A DNA stretch of 36,174 bases from Gracilariopsis chorda (Eukaryota > Rhodophyta > Florideophyceae > Gracilariales > Gracilariaceae), in NCBI GenBank assembly GCA_003194525.1, contig NBIV01000478.1, positions 1 to 36,174 of the forward strand, read 5' to 3'. Below, piece after piece: positions 1 through 9,455 of this stretch. The notes under the pieces are model-generated. The model did not search any database. It saw only the letters and a program-made list of their open reading frames with translations, and was not told the DNA's origin. Within the stretch, counting starts at the first letter, position 1; each line of letters opens with the position of its first letter. Position numbers and translations under genes: made by a program.

Positions 1-38
1 AATGTTTCTGGTCAGTAAGTAGACCAAAGTCAACTTAC

Positions 39-151
39 CGACGTTCAAACTTGAATCCATCGATGACAGTTTTTGGTTGACAAACAGGCGCAGAAATCAC
101 CTCTGCTACTGACACAACGGCCAACAAAAGGGCGCGTAAATTCAGCTCAAG
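39..151 (-). other. possible internal exon with signal-peptide-like sequence
   Basis: On the minus strand, an open stretch of 113 nt runs between a potential acceptor (TAG at 154-152) and a strong donor-like GTAAGT (38-33). It reads as a hydrophobic segment (LRALLLAVVSVAEVISA) followed by PVCQPKTVIDGFKFERR, which resembles a secretion signal and the start of a mature protein. There is no in-frame ATG in this stretch, so an upstream exon would be needed, and the gene would continue beyond the left edge of the window. Both splice sites are inferred by eye only. It could equally be chance sequence beside the hAT element. Confidence 0.2.
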
Positions 152-360
152 CTACTTATAAAACATTAAGTGCCTCGAGTGCGCCGCAGGTGTAGATTAG
201 AGCGCGAGCTTTTGCTTCTGCAAAAACCTTGTATGCAACTCAAGCCGCCAGTTCTCCCTACAATCGCTTTCTCTCAGTTGCTCTCTCTCATACGCTTTTG
301 TTTTGCTCTTTCTGCTCTCTCCACCAAAACCCATACGTTACCGTCTCATTTGTGCGCGCT

Positions 361-2701
361 ATGTCCTCAGGCGCAAACGTACCACCATCGGAAGCGTCTT
401 CTTAAAGCTTCAAAAGACGTAGAGGACGAAAAAAAAGTTGGTGGATCACGGAATGTTTCGTGCAAAAGTTCGTTTCAGAATCGTCCGGTTCTGGTGTTCG
501 GATGCAGATATCCTGCAAAGCCTGCGGTTATGTGTCTTATGCGTCGACACCGAATGCAATGCAACTAGGAAAGCATTTGTTACATTGCAGTAACACAGGT
601 AAACCAATCAAGGAGCGTCTTCTCTCGGAGAATGATCATTACGCAGATCATTATCGTAAGTTAGGAAGCTCTGCTACTGTTTATGGAGTTCCGGAAACCC
701 CCAACAAATCAATGCGAAGACGAACCAACAGCGCCGTTCACAATCGTCAAAAGAAGATACGGAAACTGGAAAACAGCGAGGCAGGTGAAGTTAGCACCGA
801 CAGTTTGGACTCATATGAGAAGCGTTCAAGAATCCGAGAATTTTTAACCTCACTTATTGTTAACCACATGTTACCTTTCTCTATCCTCAGCAGAGAAGAA
901 GGTAAGAACGAGCTCTACCTTCTTTTGAAGCTCTTGAATCCTCTCTATGGAAGTAACATTCCAAGTGTTAGTCGAATGGCTTCCAAAAATCTAAATGCGT
1001 ACTATCAGCAGTTTGTGACCCGCGTTAAGGGTTCAATTACTGCGGGCTTGCAACACAGCTTTGGCACTTTAATTTTCGATGGATGGAAAGACGAACAGCA
1101 AGCAAGTGTCGTCAATGTTCTGCTGTCGATCACTGGAGTCAATCGTATCAGAAAGAATTTCTTCCTGCGGTCGATATACACGCGTTCGGAACGTTGCGAT
1201 GCTTCAGTTTATGCGCATATTGTGGCGGAAACCATGAAGGAATTCGGAGACATGAAGAATATATGCGGTGTGACGAGTGATAACACCAGCGCATACGAAG
1301 TTGCAAAAGGAATGCTTGCAGCTCGTTTCAATTGGATGGTCAGTTGCCATGATCAAACCCATATGTCAAACTTGCTAGTGCAGGATATTGGAAATTTGCA
1401 GTGGATTAAAGAAGTTTTGGATGTAATATCAACGCTTGTGACGGATCTTCGAAACCGTCCAAAGCTTTATTTTAGGTTTAAGGAACTGAAAGAAGAGTAT
1501 AACGCAGCGTTGCGAAACAATAGGTACGAATCAACAACAAAGGCTCTTGATGCATATTCGCGAGTGCTTCCGCCACGAACTGCAATACTGCCAGTCAAGA
1601 AGGCAACTACGAGGTTTGCCAGCTCCGAAGGCATGCTACAATCGTTTTTACGCCGTCACACTATCTATCGCAGACTCATTGGTTGCCAGGACTTTTGCAA
1701 CAAATCTATTCGGGGCTCGCACTAATGGGAGAAGAATGTTTTTCGAGAGTTCGGTTGGGGACGACACGCTTTATGATAGGTGTCTAGATATATATCACGC
1801 GCTGAGACTTGTGCGCCAGTACTTGAGATTCTTCGACAACGAAGAAAGTTTCATTTCAGAAGTGCTGCCAGTCACCCTTAAACTCCGCCAAGAGCTGAAT
1901 GAACTGCCTACCACACCTTTTTTTACACAGGAGAGAAAGGTACAATTGTTGCAGGTCTTTGAAGACCGCTTATCTGGCAAAGGGCGACGTATTTCGCTGT
2001 TAACACCACTGCATTATGTTGCATACAGTATGGACATTCGTAGCGCTCGTGAAGACATGTCGGAGTATAATGTGCATATCCTTAACCATATGCGAACGTT
2101 TGTACTGTCAGATGCTTTTCCATCATCTCAGAAGCTGCCCAGCGCTGGTGGAGTGGATGGTGCTACGCAGCATTCGTTCGAAGAGTTTACGTTTACGCGA
2201 ATGGAATGGAACATGGAACTAGACGATGATACTCGGCGCCCTATTCTGCTCGCATATGGAAACATCCAGTCATGTACTGGATACAGAAGAAAAAGTGTTT
2301 ACTGTGCACGTTTGAATTGCGTATTCTTTGCGTGAGTCCGTCTTCTTCCTACGTTGAGCGAAGTTTCAGTGCCCAGAAACGCATTCGAACGTCCATACGA
2401 AAACCGTCTTCACCCAGAAAAGGTGAAGAAGATGGTCTTTTGCGCATTTAACGGTGCCATCCTCAACTCAACGCGTTCTCCGTGTAGGGGTACAAAAGAG
2501 CGTGCCAACCCAGACCATGAGCTCATCGAAGCCCCTGCGACTGCAGACGAAAATGAAGGAATGGAAGGAGTTCTCAGCCACGCTGGTGTAGAACTATAGA
2601 ACAGTGAGGAATTAGAAGGAGAACTGGATTGGGAGGAAGTCAACGATGAATCTTTGCCACTCCCTGACATGGTCGAGGTGGAAGCCATTCTGGAACAATA
2701 G
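361..2701 (+). pseudogene. hAT-superfamily transposase (BED finger, DUF659), decayed
   Basis: This is the remains of a DNA-cutting transposase of the hAT superfamily, which would act in the nucleus on its own terminal repeats. The most likely start is ATG 361, because that frame continues past a TAA at 403-405 into a BED-type zinc finger (436-590) with the pattern CKACGY ... HLLHC. A DUF659-like core follows (about 820-1500) with GTLIFDGWKD, GVTSDN and CHDQTHMSNLL. The C-terminal dimerisation domain (about 2275-2470) contains SSSYVERSFSAQKRIR. The frame changes near 1690, 2265 and 2400, and an in-frame TAG lies at 2597-2599. The acidic tail ends at the TAG at 2699-2701. The total of about 780 codons is normal for the family. 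Terminal inverted repeats were not located. It is clearly non-functional as read, although the 1690 shift sits at a TTTT run and could be a sequence error. Confidence 0.85.
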
Positions 2702-2761
2702 AATCGGTAGTTTACTGTTATGTAGTTCTTAAGTACATATTTGCAGCTCTAGAGCGTTCTT

Positions 2762-2930
2762 GCTTCTCTGTAGGGAGGAAGTCAACGATGACTCTTTGCC
2801 ACTCCCTGACATGGTCGAGAACTATTATCTCATGGCTCGAAAGAATATCCCCGGAATGAACAGCTTTCAAATCTTGATGATGATGAATAAGATCAGTTTT
2901 ATGAAGAATACATGCGGTGTGACGAGACAT
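2762..2930 (+). mobile_element. rearranged hAT scraps at the edge of the broken dehydrogenase
   Basis: Positions 2773-2815 repeat the hAT C-terminal tail found at 2634-2676 almost exactly (encoding EEVNDDSLPLPDMVE against EEVNDESLPLPDMVE). Positions 2900-2925 match an internal hAT segment at 1252-1277 with one mismatch in 26 bases. In the transposase these two pieces lie more than 1.3 kb apart, but here they are within 130 bp. This suggests a second, internally deleted hAT copy or filler DNA from a repaired excision. The segment directly abuts the dehydrogenase fragment. The sequence between the two pieces (2820-2900) was not assigned. Confidence 0.55.
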
Positions 2931-3848
2931 TACGTGTGTTATCCGATCCACCATGCTATTTGGGAAGGAAACGTTGTCCTTTATCTACTGGGCAAGGGGG
3001 GGATTGGAAACCGCAGCAAGGGAACAAGTGGCATTACGAGAAACATCACCGTTATGAGGAATACTATCGCATGACATGACCGTGAACGGGGGCAGGCGCT
3101 GTTCTCGCCGTTCTTTCAAAGCAGCCACAATAAGCCCGAACACAGTCTTGGGAGGATGTCCTCCGTTAGCATCCTGTTGTATTTCCGGGGTTTCAATGTC
3201 GAAGTCACCGATGTCAGTCAGGAAGTATCCTCCCTCTGTTACTGTCAAAGAAACAATGCGGATGTCTCGTTGAATAAGTCTGTGGAGTATTTCTTCATAA
3301 TTTGCAGGTGCGACTAGCTCTACCATTGAACCGATAACGGTTGCCCGAGAAGACGTTGCAGATTGTTCAACGACAGTGGATAAGAAGTCTTGATTTTGTA
3401 GGCTCTCGAAATGAGCTTTCTCGCTTGACCGCACGCCTGCCCCTACAATCGCCGCCCAATCTAGGTTTTTCTTGTCTTGAAAAAGACGATGAAGATACAT
3501 GGCATGGTGAGCACGGTGGAAGTTTCCGACTCCAAAGTGAAGTATTCCGGGTGATAGATCTCTTCTTGCATACTTAGGAGTATGCAGGGACTTCGCTAAG
3601 CGTCCGGACTCCAAGGCAGACAAAGTCAATTTCATTGTTCCGGGTACTTCAGAAAACTTCCTTACGTGAATGGCGCTGGGCTTGCTCCGCAGTCGGGGTC
3701 TACTGGAAGTATCATTCTGAAGGACACTAGTGTCTTGAGAAAACAGAGAGCGTCGTAGGCAACTTCTGCTTTGAAGGATATGACCGTTAACATCAAGCAT
3801 TCTATTCCAAAGACCGTCTCTTGCCAGTTTACTGCCAATAGACTGCAT
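2931..3848 (-). pseudogene. mannitol dehydrogenase family, N-terminal half only
   Basis: This encodes the NAD-binding half of a long-chain polyol dehydrogenase related to mannitol 2-dehydrogenase, which interconverts mannitol and fructose with NAD(P). Family hallmarks are GILHFGVGNFHRAHHAMY (Rossmann start), VTEGGYFL, and CDSIPHNGDVSRN. After an in-frame TAG at 2987-2985, standing where the family usually has tryptophan, the same frame continues with FPNSMVDRIT, another family signature. Similarity then stops near 2930, where hAT-derived sequence begins. Only about 235 of the usual 490 or so residues remain, and the C-terminal substrate domain is absent from the window. The likely family start is the internal Met at 3635 (MKLTLSALESG). 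The 71 preceding codons could be a targeting peptide or simply upstream open frame. The gene was probably broken by hAT activity. Confidence 0.8.
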
Positions 3849-4643
3849 GACATGTATATTTGGACTCGTAACTTTTGCGAGTTTGGCAAAGGGTTCCAGC
3901 CTGCAATTTCCAGGATTACAACTGATGGTCTGATGAGCAAGCTCAAAACAAAGTCCAAAGCAGCCGCGAGAGGGAGTACCGAACCGGAAAAAGCTGTGGC
4001 TTTCCTCGAAATTCAGGTGCTCTCAGTCTTGCAATGTGGAATTTGTGACGAGTAGAGCCAACTCTCGTCTCTTCTGAAAGGCAAGACGACGCGCTGGATT
4101 GAGAAATGCCGTGTGACAAGGTGACAAGGAGACTGGAATTACTGTTTTTCACTGCGCTTGCAGCTGATGCATGGGCGGATTGCGCACTGCTCCACTATGT
4201 TCAGTGACGAGTCTGTTCGTTTTTGTTCATGAGCAGTGTTCCTACTTCCGAAAGCACGGTAAGACTTCTCTGTGAAGGCTTCTCTATTAAGGAAGGCCAC
4301 TACTGGTAGCTCCTGCCGTTTTTGAACAACGTACAAAACATCCATATTAGGCCTCTAGCTAAGAGACGGCAGTTCAAGTTTCCTCGACGGTGTTCGCAAG
4401 CGGAACCGAAACTGAAAATTTTCTTACTGATCTAAGGGATATGTGTTGCATGCACCTCAATGGCCATAGAACTCGTTAGCCATCCAGGCACGTTGCAACT
4501 TTACGCATGTCTGACTGCAAGCTGCAACGGCTTTGCCTATGAGCCTGGTATCCTGGTATCCTTACGTGGATAGGTATCAGTAAATCTTGTCGTTTAAAGA
4601 GGTTTCTGCACGGAAGAACTGATAAGGTAGGTCCAGGTGAAAA
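3849..4643. other. no supported gene
   Basis: Only short overlapping open frames without recognisable motifs occur here. This should be the 5' flank of the dehydrogenase on the minus strand. A further upstream exon or promoter could lie here, but nothing specific was seen. Confidence 0.4.
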
Positions 4644-5021
4644 GTGGGGAACATTCTGGATGGTAAGGAACGCCGTAGTGTCCCTAAGGAAGCCGATAGG
4701 GTGGTATCTCAACGAGAAGCCGAAGTTGCTTTATCGCAACTGGCAGTGGGTCATACACCATGCTTGCATCCTTTGGGTTCTTATTCATCAAAGCGGCGAT
4801 TGGTTTGCAGATGTAGGCTCGGTGTGTTAAACGATGTGGACCATTATGTTTTAAGATGTCCATTGAGGACCTTATCAAGAATACTTTGTTTGCCAGCTAT
4901 ACAAGAACGACATGGACTGGGGGTTCTCGAAATCATCAGAAAGTGGCCTGAACGAATGCTGGTTTTCCTAACCAGAGAACGCCACTTTCAATTGAAGCGT
5001 TCTGCACAAAGTAGGAATTAG
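4644..5021 (+). mobile_element. non-LTR retrotransposon C-terminal fragment
   Basis: The 125-codon frame resembles the extreme C-terminus of LINE-type polyproteins, downstream of the reverse transcriptase and RNase H. It has a REAEVALSQLAVGHTPCLHP stretch, then a CxC ... H ... C pattern in CRCRLGVLNDVDHYVLRCP, then a leucine-rich run with an arginine. In the family this cysteine/histidine patch follows the 'rLr.GH' segment. No reverse transcriptase or endonuclease domain is visible nearby, so this would be a 5'-truncated copy, as is usual for LINEs. No poly(A) tail or target duplication was identified. The assignment rests on the motif pattern only. Confidence 0.5.
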
Positions 5022-5397
5022 ACTAGTGTACCTGCACAAGAGACAGAGAGAGAGAGAAGGAACGCCGTAGCGAAATGGAGCATCATCAGTACTGCAGCCT
5101 GATCAGCAAAAAGAAATTGGACGCAACAATACCCACTGGTAGGGACAGTGAAGAAGAAATGTTCAGCAAGTTCACGGACGTGACATAGGTGCAATGTGAA
5201 CGTACAAGCACCCCAGCGGCGTTGACCAGAGAGCTTGCTTGTCTTCAGATGGTTGAGAATGATAGTCAGTAACCGCGAGTAAGCATTTGGCTTCGTGTCA
5301 GGCGTGAATCCGCTTCACACCGGTTTCCTTTTCCCGGCCACTGAATTAGAGATAATAGGAAACATGAAATCGGAAAGTTGGTTTCGCAAAGCGTTTA
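5022..5397. other. non-coding interval with GA-rich tract
   Basis: A short purine microsatellite (AGAGACAGAGAGAGAGAG) lies near 5039-5058. Nothing else was recognised. Confidence 0.5.
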
Positions 5398-5462
5398 TCA
5401 GTTGGAAGACGGCCAAAGTGCAAGAACTAAGAAACTCATTCCACACATCCAGTTACTCTCTG

Positions 5463-5700
5463 TGGTAGCGAGAAAGATGAGCTGCGTAGACACATTACCA
5501 CGGAGTTTTGGGAGGTCGGCACCAACTTCTTGTACACCCTGCCCTCTAACGAGATCAACGAACCACTTCAAATCGCTTTCTTCTGATTGCAAGGGGGCAA
5601 AATCTGTCCATTTGAAACTGTGCCAGGAAGTGGCAGATCTCCCGCAGAACTATCAAGTGCAGCTTGTGATCCGAATAGCGCAGCACTAGGAGACGCTTCT
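5463..5700 (-). repeat. 238-bp direct repeat, copy 1
   Basis: This is directly repeated at 6427-6665, about 965 bp away and in the same orientation, at roughly 85% identity by eye. Each copy carries the same block of about 80 residues on the minus strand. The length and divergence point to an old segmental duplication inside one gene. Confidence 0.85.
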
Positions 5701-6426
5701 GATTCATTGCAGCTGCACGGTGCCGTGGGAGCAAGCTTTTAAACTCTGCGAGGAACATCGTGAGGAGTCCAGATTCAAAGTGCTTTCGGACTGCTTCAGC
5801 TGAATCCGGTACAACTGCTGACAGCTCTCTATCGAGGGCAGAGTTACGGCACAGAATCTTTGTGGCAAGTAAGTAATGTGCGCAAGTCACAGTCTCACGC
5901 TCGCGGCGCGGTTCACTGTGAAGAGAAACTTCAGCGTGCTTGATACCTGTCGTTAGAAAGTCTCCTGTTTGCATTGAACGTGCGAATTCGTTCATGGGCG
6001 ACCGAATAGCCAAATATTGCTCTTTTTCATTCGAAGAAGACGGGGCAGATGCGTTGTACTTTACCGACCCTAGTGTTTCTACAGCAAACTGTTCACCTTT
6101 GCTGGGAGTACTATTACCATGAGGATTGATGCGTACGGAGGAGGTGTCCGAAATGCTGTTTTTCTGCTCGTTCGACGCTTGCGCAAAACTCACGCCCATA
6201 CCCGTGCTCGTTTTACCCGAGATAGAACCAGTTTGGGGTGTCGAATTCACACTTTGCACCACCACGGACGCGGTCTTGATAGTAGCTGTGGTGTTGCTCT
6301 GGACAGCCATCAACTCTAGAGACTCAACATGTATACTATGAGACAATGGTGTATGTAACAGAGTACTACCCGGCCGGTCTTTGGAAGGAACCAGAGACAC
6401 TGCTCTGGTATCTGGATTTGCGGAGT

Positions 6427-6665
6427 TGGTAGCGAGAAAGATGAGCTGCGTAGACACATTACCATGCAGTTGTCGGAAGTATGCACCGACGTCTTCTACG
6501 CCCTGCCATCTAAGGAGATCAACGAACCACTTCAAATCGCTTTCTTATGATTGCAAGGGGGCAAAATCTATCCATTTGAAAACTGTGCCAGGAAGGTGCA
6601 GATCTCCCGCAGCACTATCAAGTGCAGCTTGTGACTCAAATAGCACAGAAATAGGAGATGCTTCT
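6427..6665 (-). repeat. 238-bp direct repeat, copy 2
   Basis: This is the partner of 5463-5700. It encodes the N-terminal copy of the duplicated block in the minus-strand frame. The two copies differ by scattered substitutions and small indels. Confidence 0.85.
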
Positions 6666-6779
6666 TATGGTGCGGTCGAAAGTGCTTCTTGCCTTACATT
6701 GTTCTTAATGGAATCGGAAGAGGACTTGAGTGCAGAACCTATGCGCCCGAATAAACTCTTCTTTTTCTTCGGTTCATAA

Positions 6780-7157
6780 GAAACAAAACAAAAAAACAAG
6801 AAGTCGCAGGGTATGATCCTGTGAGGCTCCCTACTTTCCTATGACGGCAACTCACACTGTGAGTTGCTGCCGTAAGAACCTTAGTCAGCAATAACTGCTT
6901 GAGTCACTCAATTTGAGTGTATGATAGCACGACTTCTGCGACAGTATGACGTCTATGGCTCAAACTAAGACGTCTATCTGTCGCTCTATATTTTCAAAAA
7001 CCATATTTTTCTTCCTCCAATTTTCAGATTATTGTTCAACGAGATGGCGTATACCTAGCAGCTGATGCTTGCAAGAAAGGCTACGTCACTTACACGGAAT
7101 AGAATAGAATGACCTATTGACATGAATAAGTCTTTCAAGCAGTGGTAAATTTAATAA
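6780..7157. other. non-coding gap with short perfect hairpin
   Basis: The interval contains a 21-nt palindrome at 6847-6867 (GCAACTCACA, one central base, TGTGAGTTGC) with a few more paired bases outside it. A run of A residues follows the preceding coding remains. No gene was seen. Confidence 0.5.
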
Positions 7158-8040
7158 TTACGTTTTTTCTTTTACATGGATGGATGGATCATTCCAAGCT
7201 TCATCAACCACGGCATCCCACGCATAGTACACGCGATACAGTCCTCGATCCGGACGTCCAGCACACTGCATGATCGTCGTATCAATCTGTTGCTGTGGCT
7301 GATGCTGCGGCTGGTGTGAGGGAGCCGGTGTGGTCTCACTCTCTTCCACCTCCATCGGAATGGGCACCTGTTGTTCTTCCTGTTCAGCTTGTGGCAGCGC
7401 AGGTTGCGGTGGCGGGTGTGAGGGAGCCCGGGTGATCTCATCCTCTTCCACTTCCATCAGGACTGGCATAAGTTCTTCCTCTTGTTGAGCTTGTGGCATA
7501 GCAGGCTGCTGTGGCGGCGGTGGTGACAGCGGTGGCTGTGAAGGAGCAGGGATGATCTCATCCTCTTCAACTACCATCGCAACGGGCACCTGTTCTGCAG
7601 GTATCGGTAGGAGAGGGGGAGGCATCGGAGACGGTGGAATGTGACTTGGAAATCCTCTCACAAACTCCAGAAATCCAGGAATTGGGCACGAAGTTGGTAG
7701 AACTATGGCAACGGACCCACTGGCTCCAGCGGCGCTTGTGCCATCTGCAGCTGCAACCGAAGTAGGTACAGGAGTAATTTCGTTTTCTTCTACCGCTGGA
7801 ACAATAGGTCCTTGAACGTGCGCTCCGCTGTCATGTACTCCCAACTCATCTGGAGCTAGAGGAGCTGGTACTCATCGGGGTCTTCCAGCTCCTGCCCGTG
7901 CTCCACCACTGCCGACGCGACGACAACCAGCGTTTTGCCTCGCACCGCCTACGTTCAACATCGCACCTCCAGAATTGTCTCTGGCACCTCCCGAGTTAGA
8001 TCGGACGCCACCAGAGTTCAGACGTCGCCCTCCTCTCGTC
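7158..8040 (-). pseudogene. Helitron N-terminal protein fragment (left, inverted copy)
   Basis: This minus-strand coding remnant matches the N-terminal region of the Helitron protein at 13607-14520. Shared landmarks are VQGPIVPAVEE, repeated acidic/PQ-rich modules (PMEVEE, QPALPQAEQ) and DTTIMQCAG.PDRGLYRVYY. The 21-bp minisatellite lies upstream at about 7930-8040. Similarity to the right copy ends after AWNDPSI, near 7190, so the Rep and helicase regions are missing. The frame is open from 7844 to 7158, with a stop separating it from the minisatellite portion. The copy lies head to head with the full-length Helitron to its right. The function of this N-terminal region is unknown. Confidence 0.75.
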
Positions 8041-8935
8041 ATTTAAATTTACCAAAGAAAAGAAAAAAGGAATTCTATGTTTTTAAACCGTTAAAAAATT
8101 TGCCAGAGTTCCAGAATAGTTCTCTATAAAACACAAAGGTGAAAGTGAAAAACTGGTTGCAGTTTATGGTGTTGCACCCACTGGGCCTTGTCGCATGCAG
8201 CAATTAATAAAAATTGCTGCAAGGCTTATACTTACCCGATGCAGTCGTGCGTAGCACAAGGATTATCGACACACTCCGGTTGGATTATGACGGGCGGAGT
8301 GTGCCCAGCCGATTTTACAGCCGTTTGATGTTTAACCCGCGTCCGGTTGTAAGGATTGGTCTGCCTTTACTCACACACCGAAGTGTGCTTTCCGGCCCCA
8401 AGAGGTACGACACGGCGGCCGCCCCGGACCCTGCACAGCAAGCTGGTACTAGGTTCGGTAAACCCTCAGACTTCCTGTTCGCCATCAAACTACCAGTATA
8501 CCACAGAGGAGCACCTGAACTTTCCCAGATCCGTGGTACTTAGTGGGTTACTCTTGTGGCGACCTGCACACGAGCTCGGCCCTGCCTAGGTCCCAGGCCA
8601 GCAAACAGTGCCCAAAGTAGCAAAAGGTTACGACATTGCGCTATTGGCCAAGCCTGAATGGGATGCAAAATAGTGGTTAGGGTCAGCAAGCGAGATCCAT
8701 TTGGCACTGCGTCAGTGCAGTATATACGTCTGTTGCAGGCATATCTGCAATGAAACTTCAGTATACACTGCACTGGCACAGTGCAATTTGCCACGTGTTG
8801 GATGGCGCAGTGCAATTTGCCACGCGTTTGAATGAACAGCCTGGTGTTGCTGCTGAGTGGCTGGCACTACAATTTGATTGTATTGCAAGCCATTAACCAG
8901 CCATTGCACAGTCAACATGCAGCAGCAGCAGCTAA
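8041..8935 (+). repeat. left arm of long inverted repeat (Helitron upstream region)
   Basis: This segment is the inverted counterpart of about 11815-12680, roughly 90% identical in the parts compared by eye. It lies immediately upstream of the left Helitron fragment, just as its partner lies upstream of the right Helitron. It is therefore best read as the 5' flank of the element, duplicated head to head. It contains a TATATAC motif near 8720 and several GGCACTGC/GCAGTGCC inverted motifs. Confidence 0.85.
8214..8543 (+). CDS. 109-codon open frame inside inverted-repeat arm
   Basis: The same-length frame is open in both arms (the partner is 12206-12535 on the minus strand). The two products are about 82% identical, with the same start, stop and length. 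The products have no recognised domain. Most of the roughly 30 DNA differences between the arms change an amino acid, which argues against strong selection on the protein. It points away from the nearest Helitron coding region. It may be chance open sequence in a conserved repeat. Confidence 0.2.
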   Translation: MLQGLYLPDAVVRSTRIIDTLRLDYDGRSVPSRFYSRLMFNPRPVVRIGLPLLTHRSVLSGPKRYDTAAAPDPAQQAGTRFGKPSDFLFAIKLPVYHRGAPELSQIRGT

Positions 8936-9419
8936 TTAGCTGAACGCTTTGCTGCTGCTGCTGCTGCTGAATTTTTTAAATGGTAGGGAGGCGTTGCCCC
9001 AAATGGGCGTTTTGCATGCGCAAACGGGGGCGTGCAAAGCGAATTTGTGGCGCAATGCCTCCCGTCAGTCAACAACACCCCCCTCATACATGTGTAAATC
9101 ATTAAGAGTGGGGATGTTGAGACAAGTGGAAACGGCCTTCAGCCGTGGGTGGGGCTGCGCGCCGCGTTGTTTTTGTAGCTTTGTGTATTTAGTAGCGTTC
9201 GGAGGCTCTCCGAGCACTTTGCTTGCTTCCGCTCGCAATAGCGCTCGTAGAACCACGGGGCGCCGCGGCGCCTAGAGTATGTGGAGCCGTAGGGGTTTGT
9301 GTTTAGGTGTCTAAATTGACTGCAGTGCCAGCCAATGATAAGAAAGCGTGACACGTTGCTTTGTGTAACTGGCTGGCACTGCATTCATTACGGTAGTGCC
9401 AGCCAGTAAGCAGCAAGGT

Positions 9420-9455
<36 letters not shown>

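Larger units (their letters stand above)
5398..6779 (-). pseudogene. unknown protein gene with internal duplication, decayed
   Basis: Minus-strand coding potential runs from about 6779 to 5398. It begins with a basic stretch (EPKKKKSLFGRIGSALKSS), then a block of about 80 residues containing LFESQAALDSAAGDL and KWFVDLLRWQGVEDVGAYF. A long Ser/Thr-rich middle region follows, then a second diverged copy of the same block with KWFVDLVRGQGVQEVGADL. In-frame stops occur near 6668 and 6548, and a frameshift lies inside the downstream copy. The longest uninterrupted frame is 6535-5555, but its apparent start is a TTG inside the first block, so it is not a true start. No domain was recognised. It could be a dead host gene or part of an unrecognised element. 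Confidence 0.45.

Noticed and set aside
170..568. 132-codon plus-strand frame at the left
   Set aside because: It overlaps the hAT start region in another frame and is low-complexity Leu/Ser/His sequence; the hAT frame has domain support.
8690..8700. Telomere-like GGTTAGGG in the inverted-repeat arm
   Set aside because: It is a single copy only, not a repeat.
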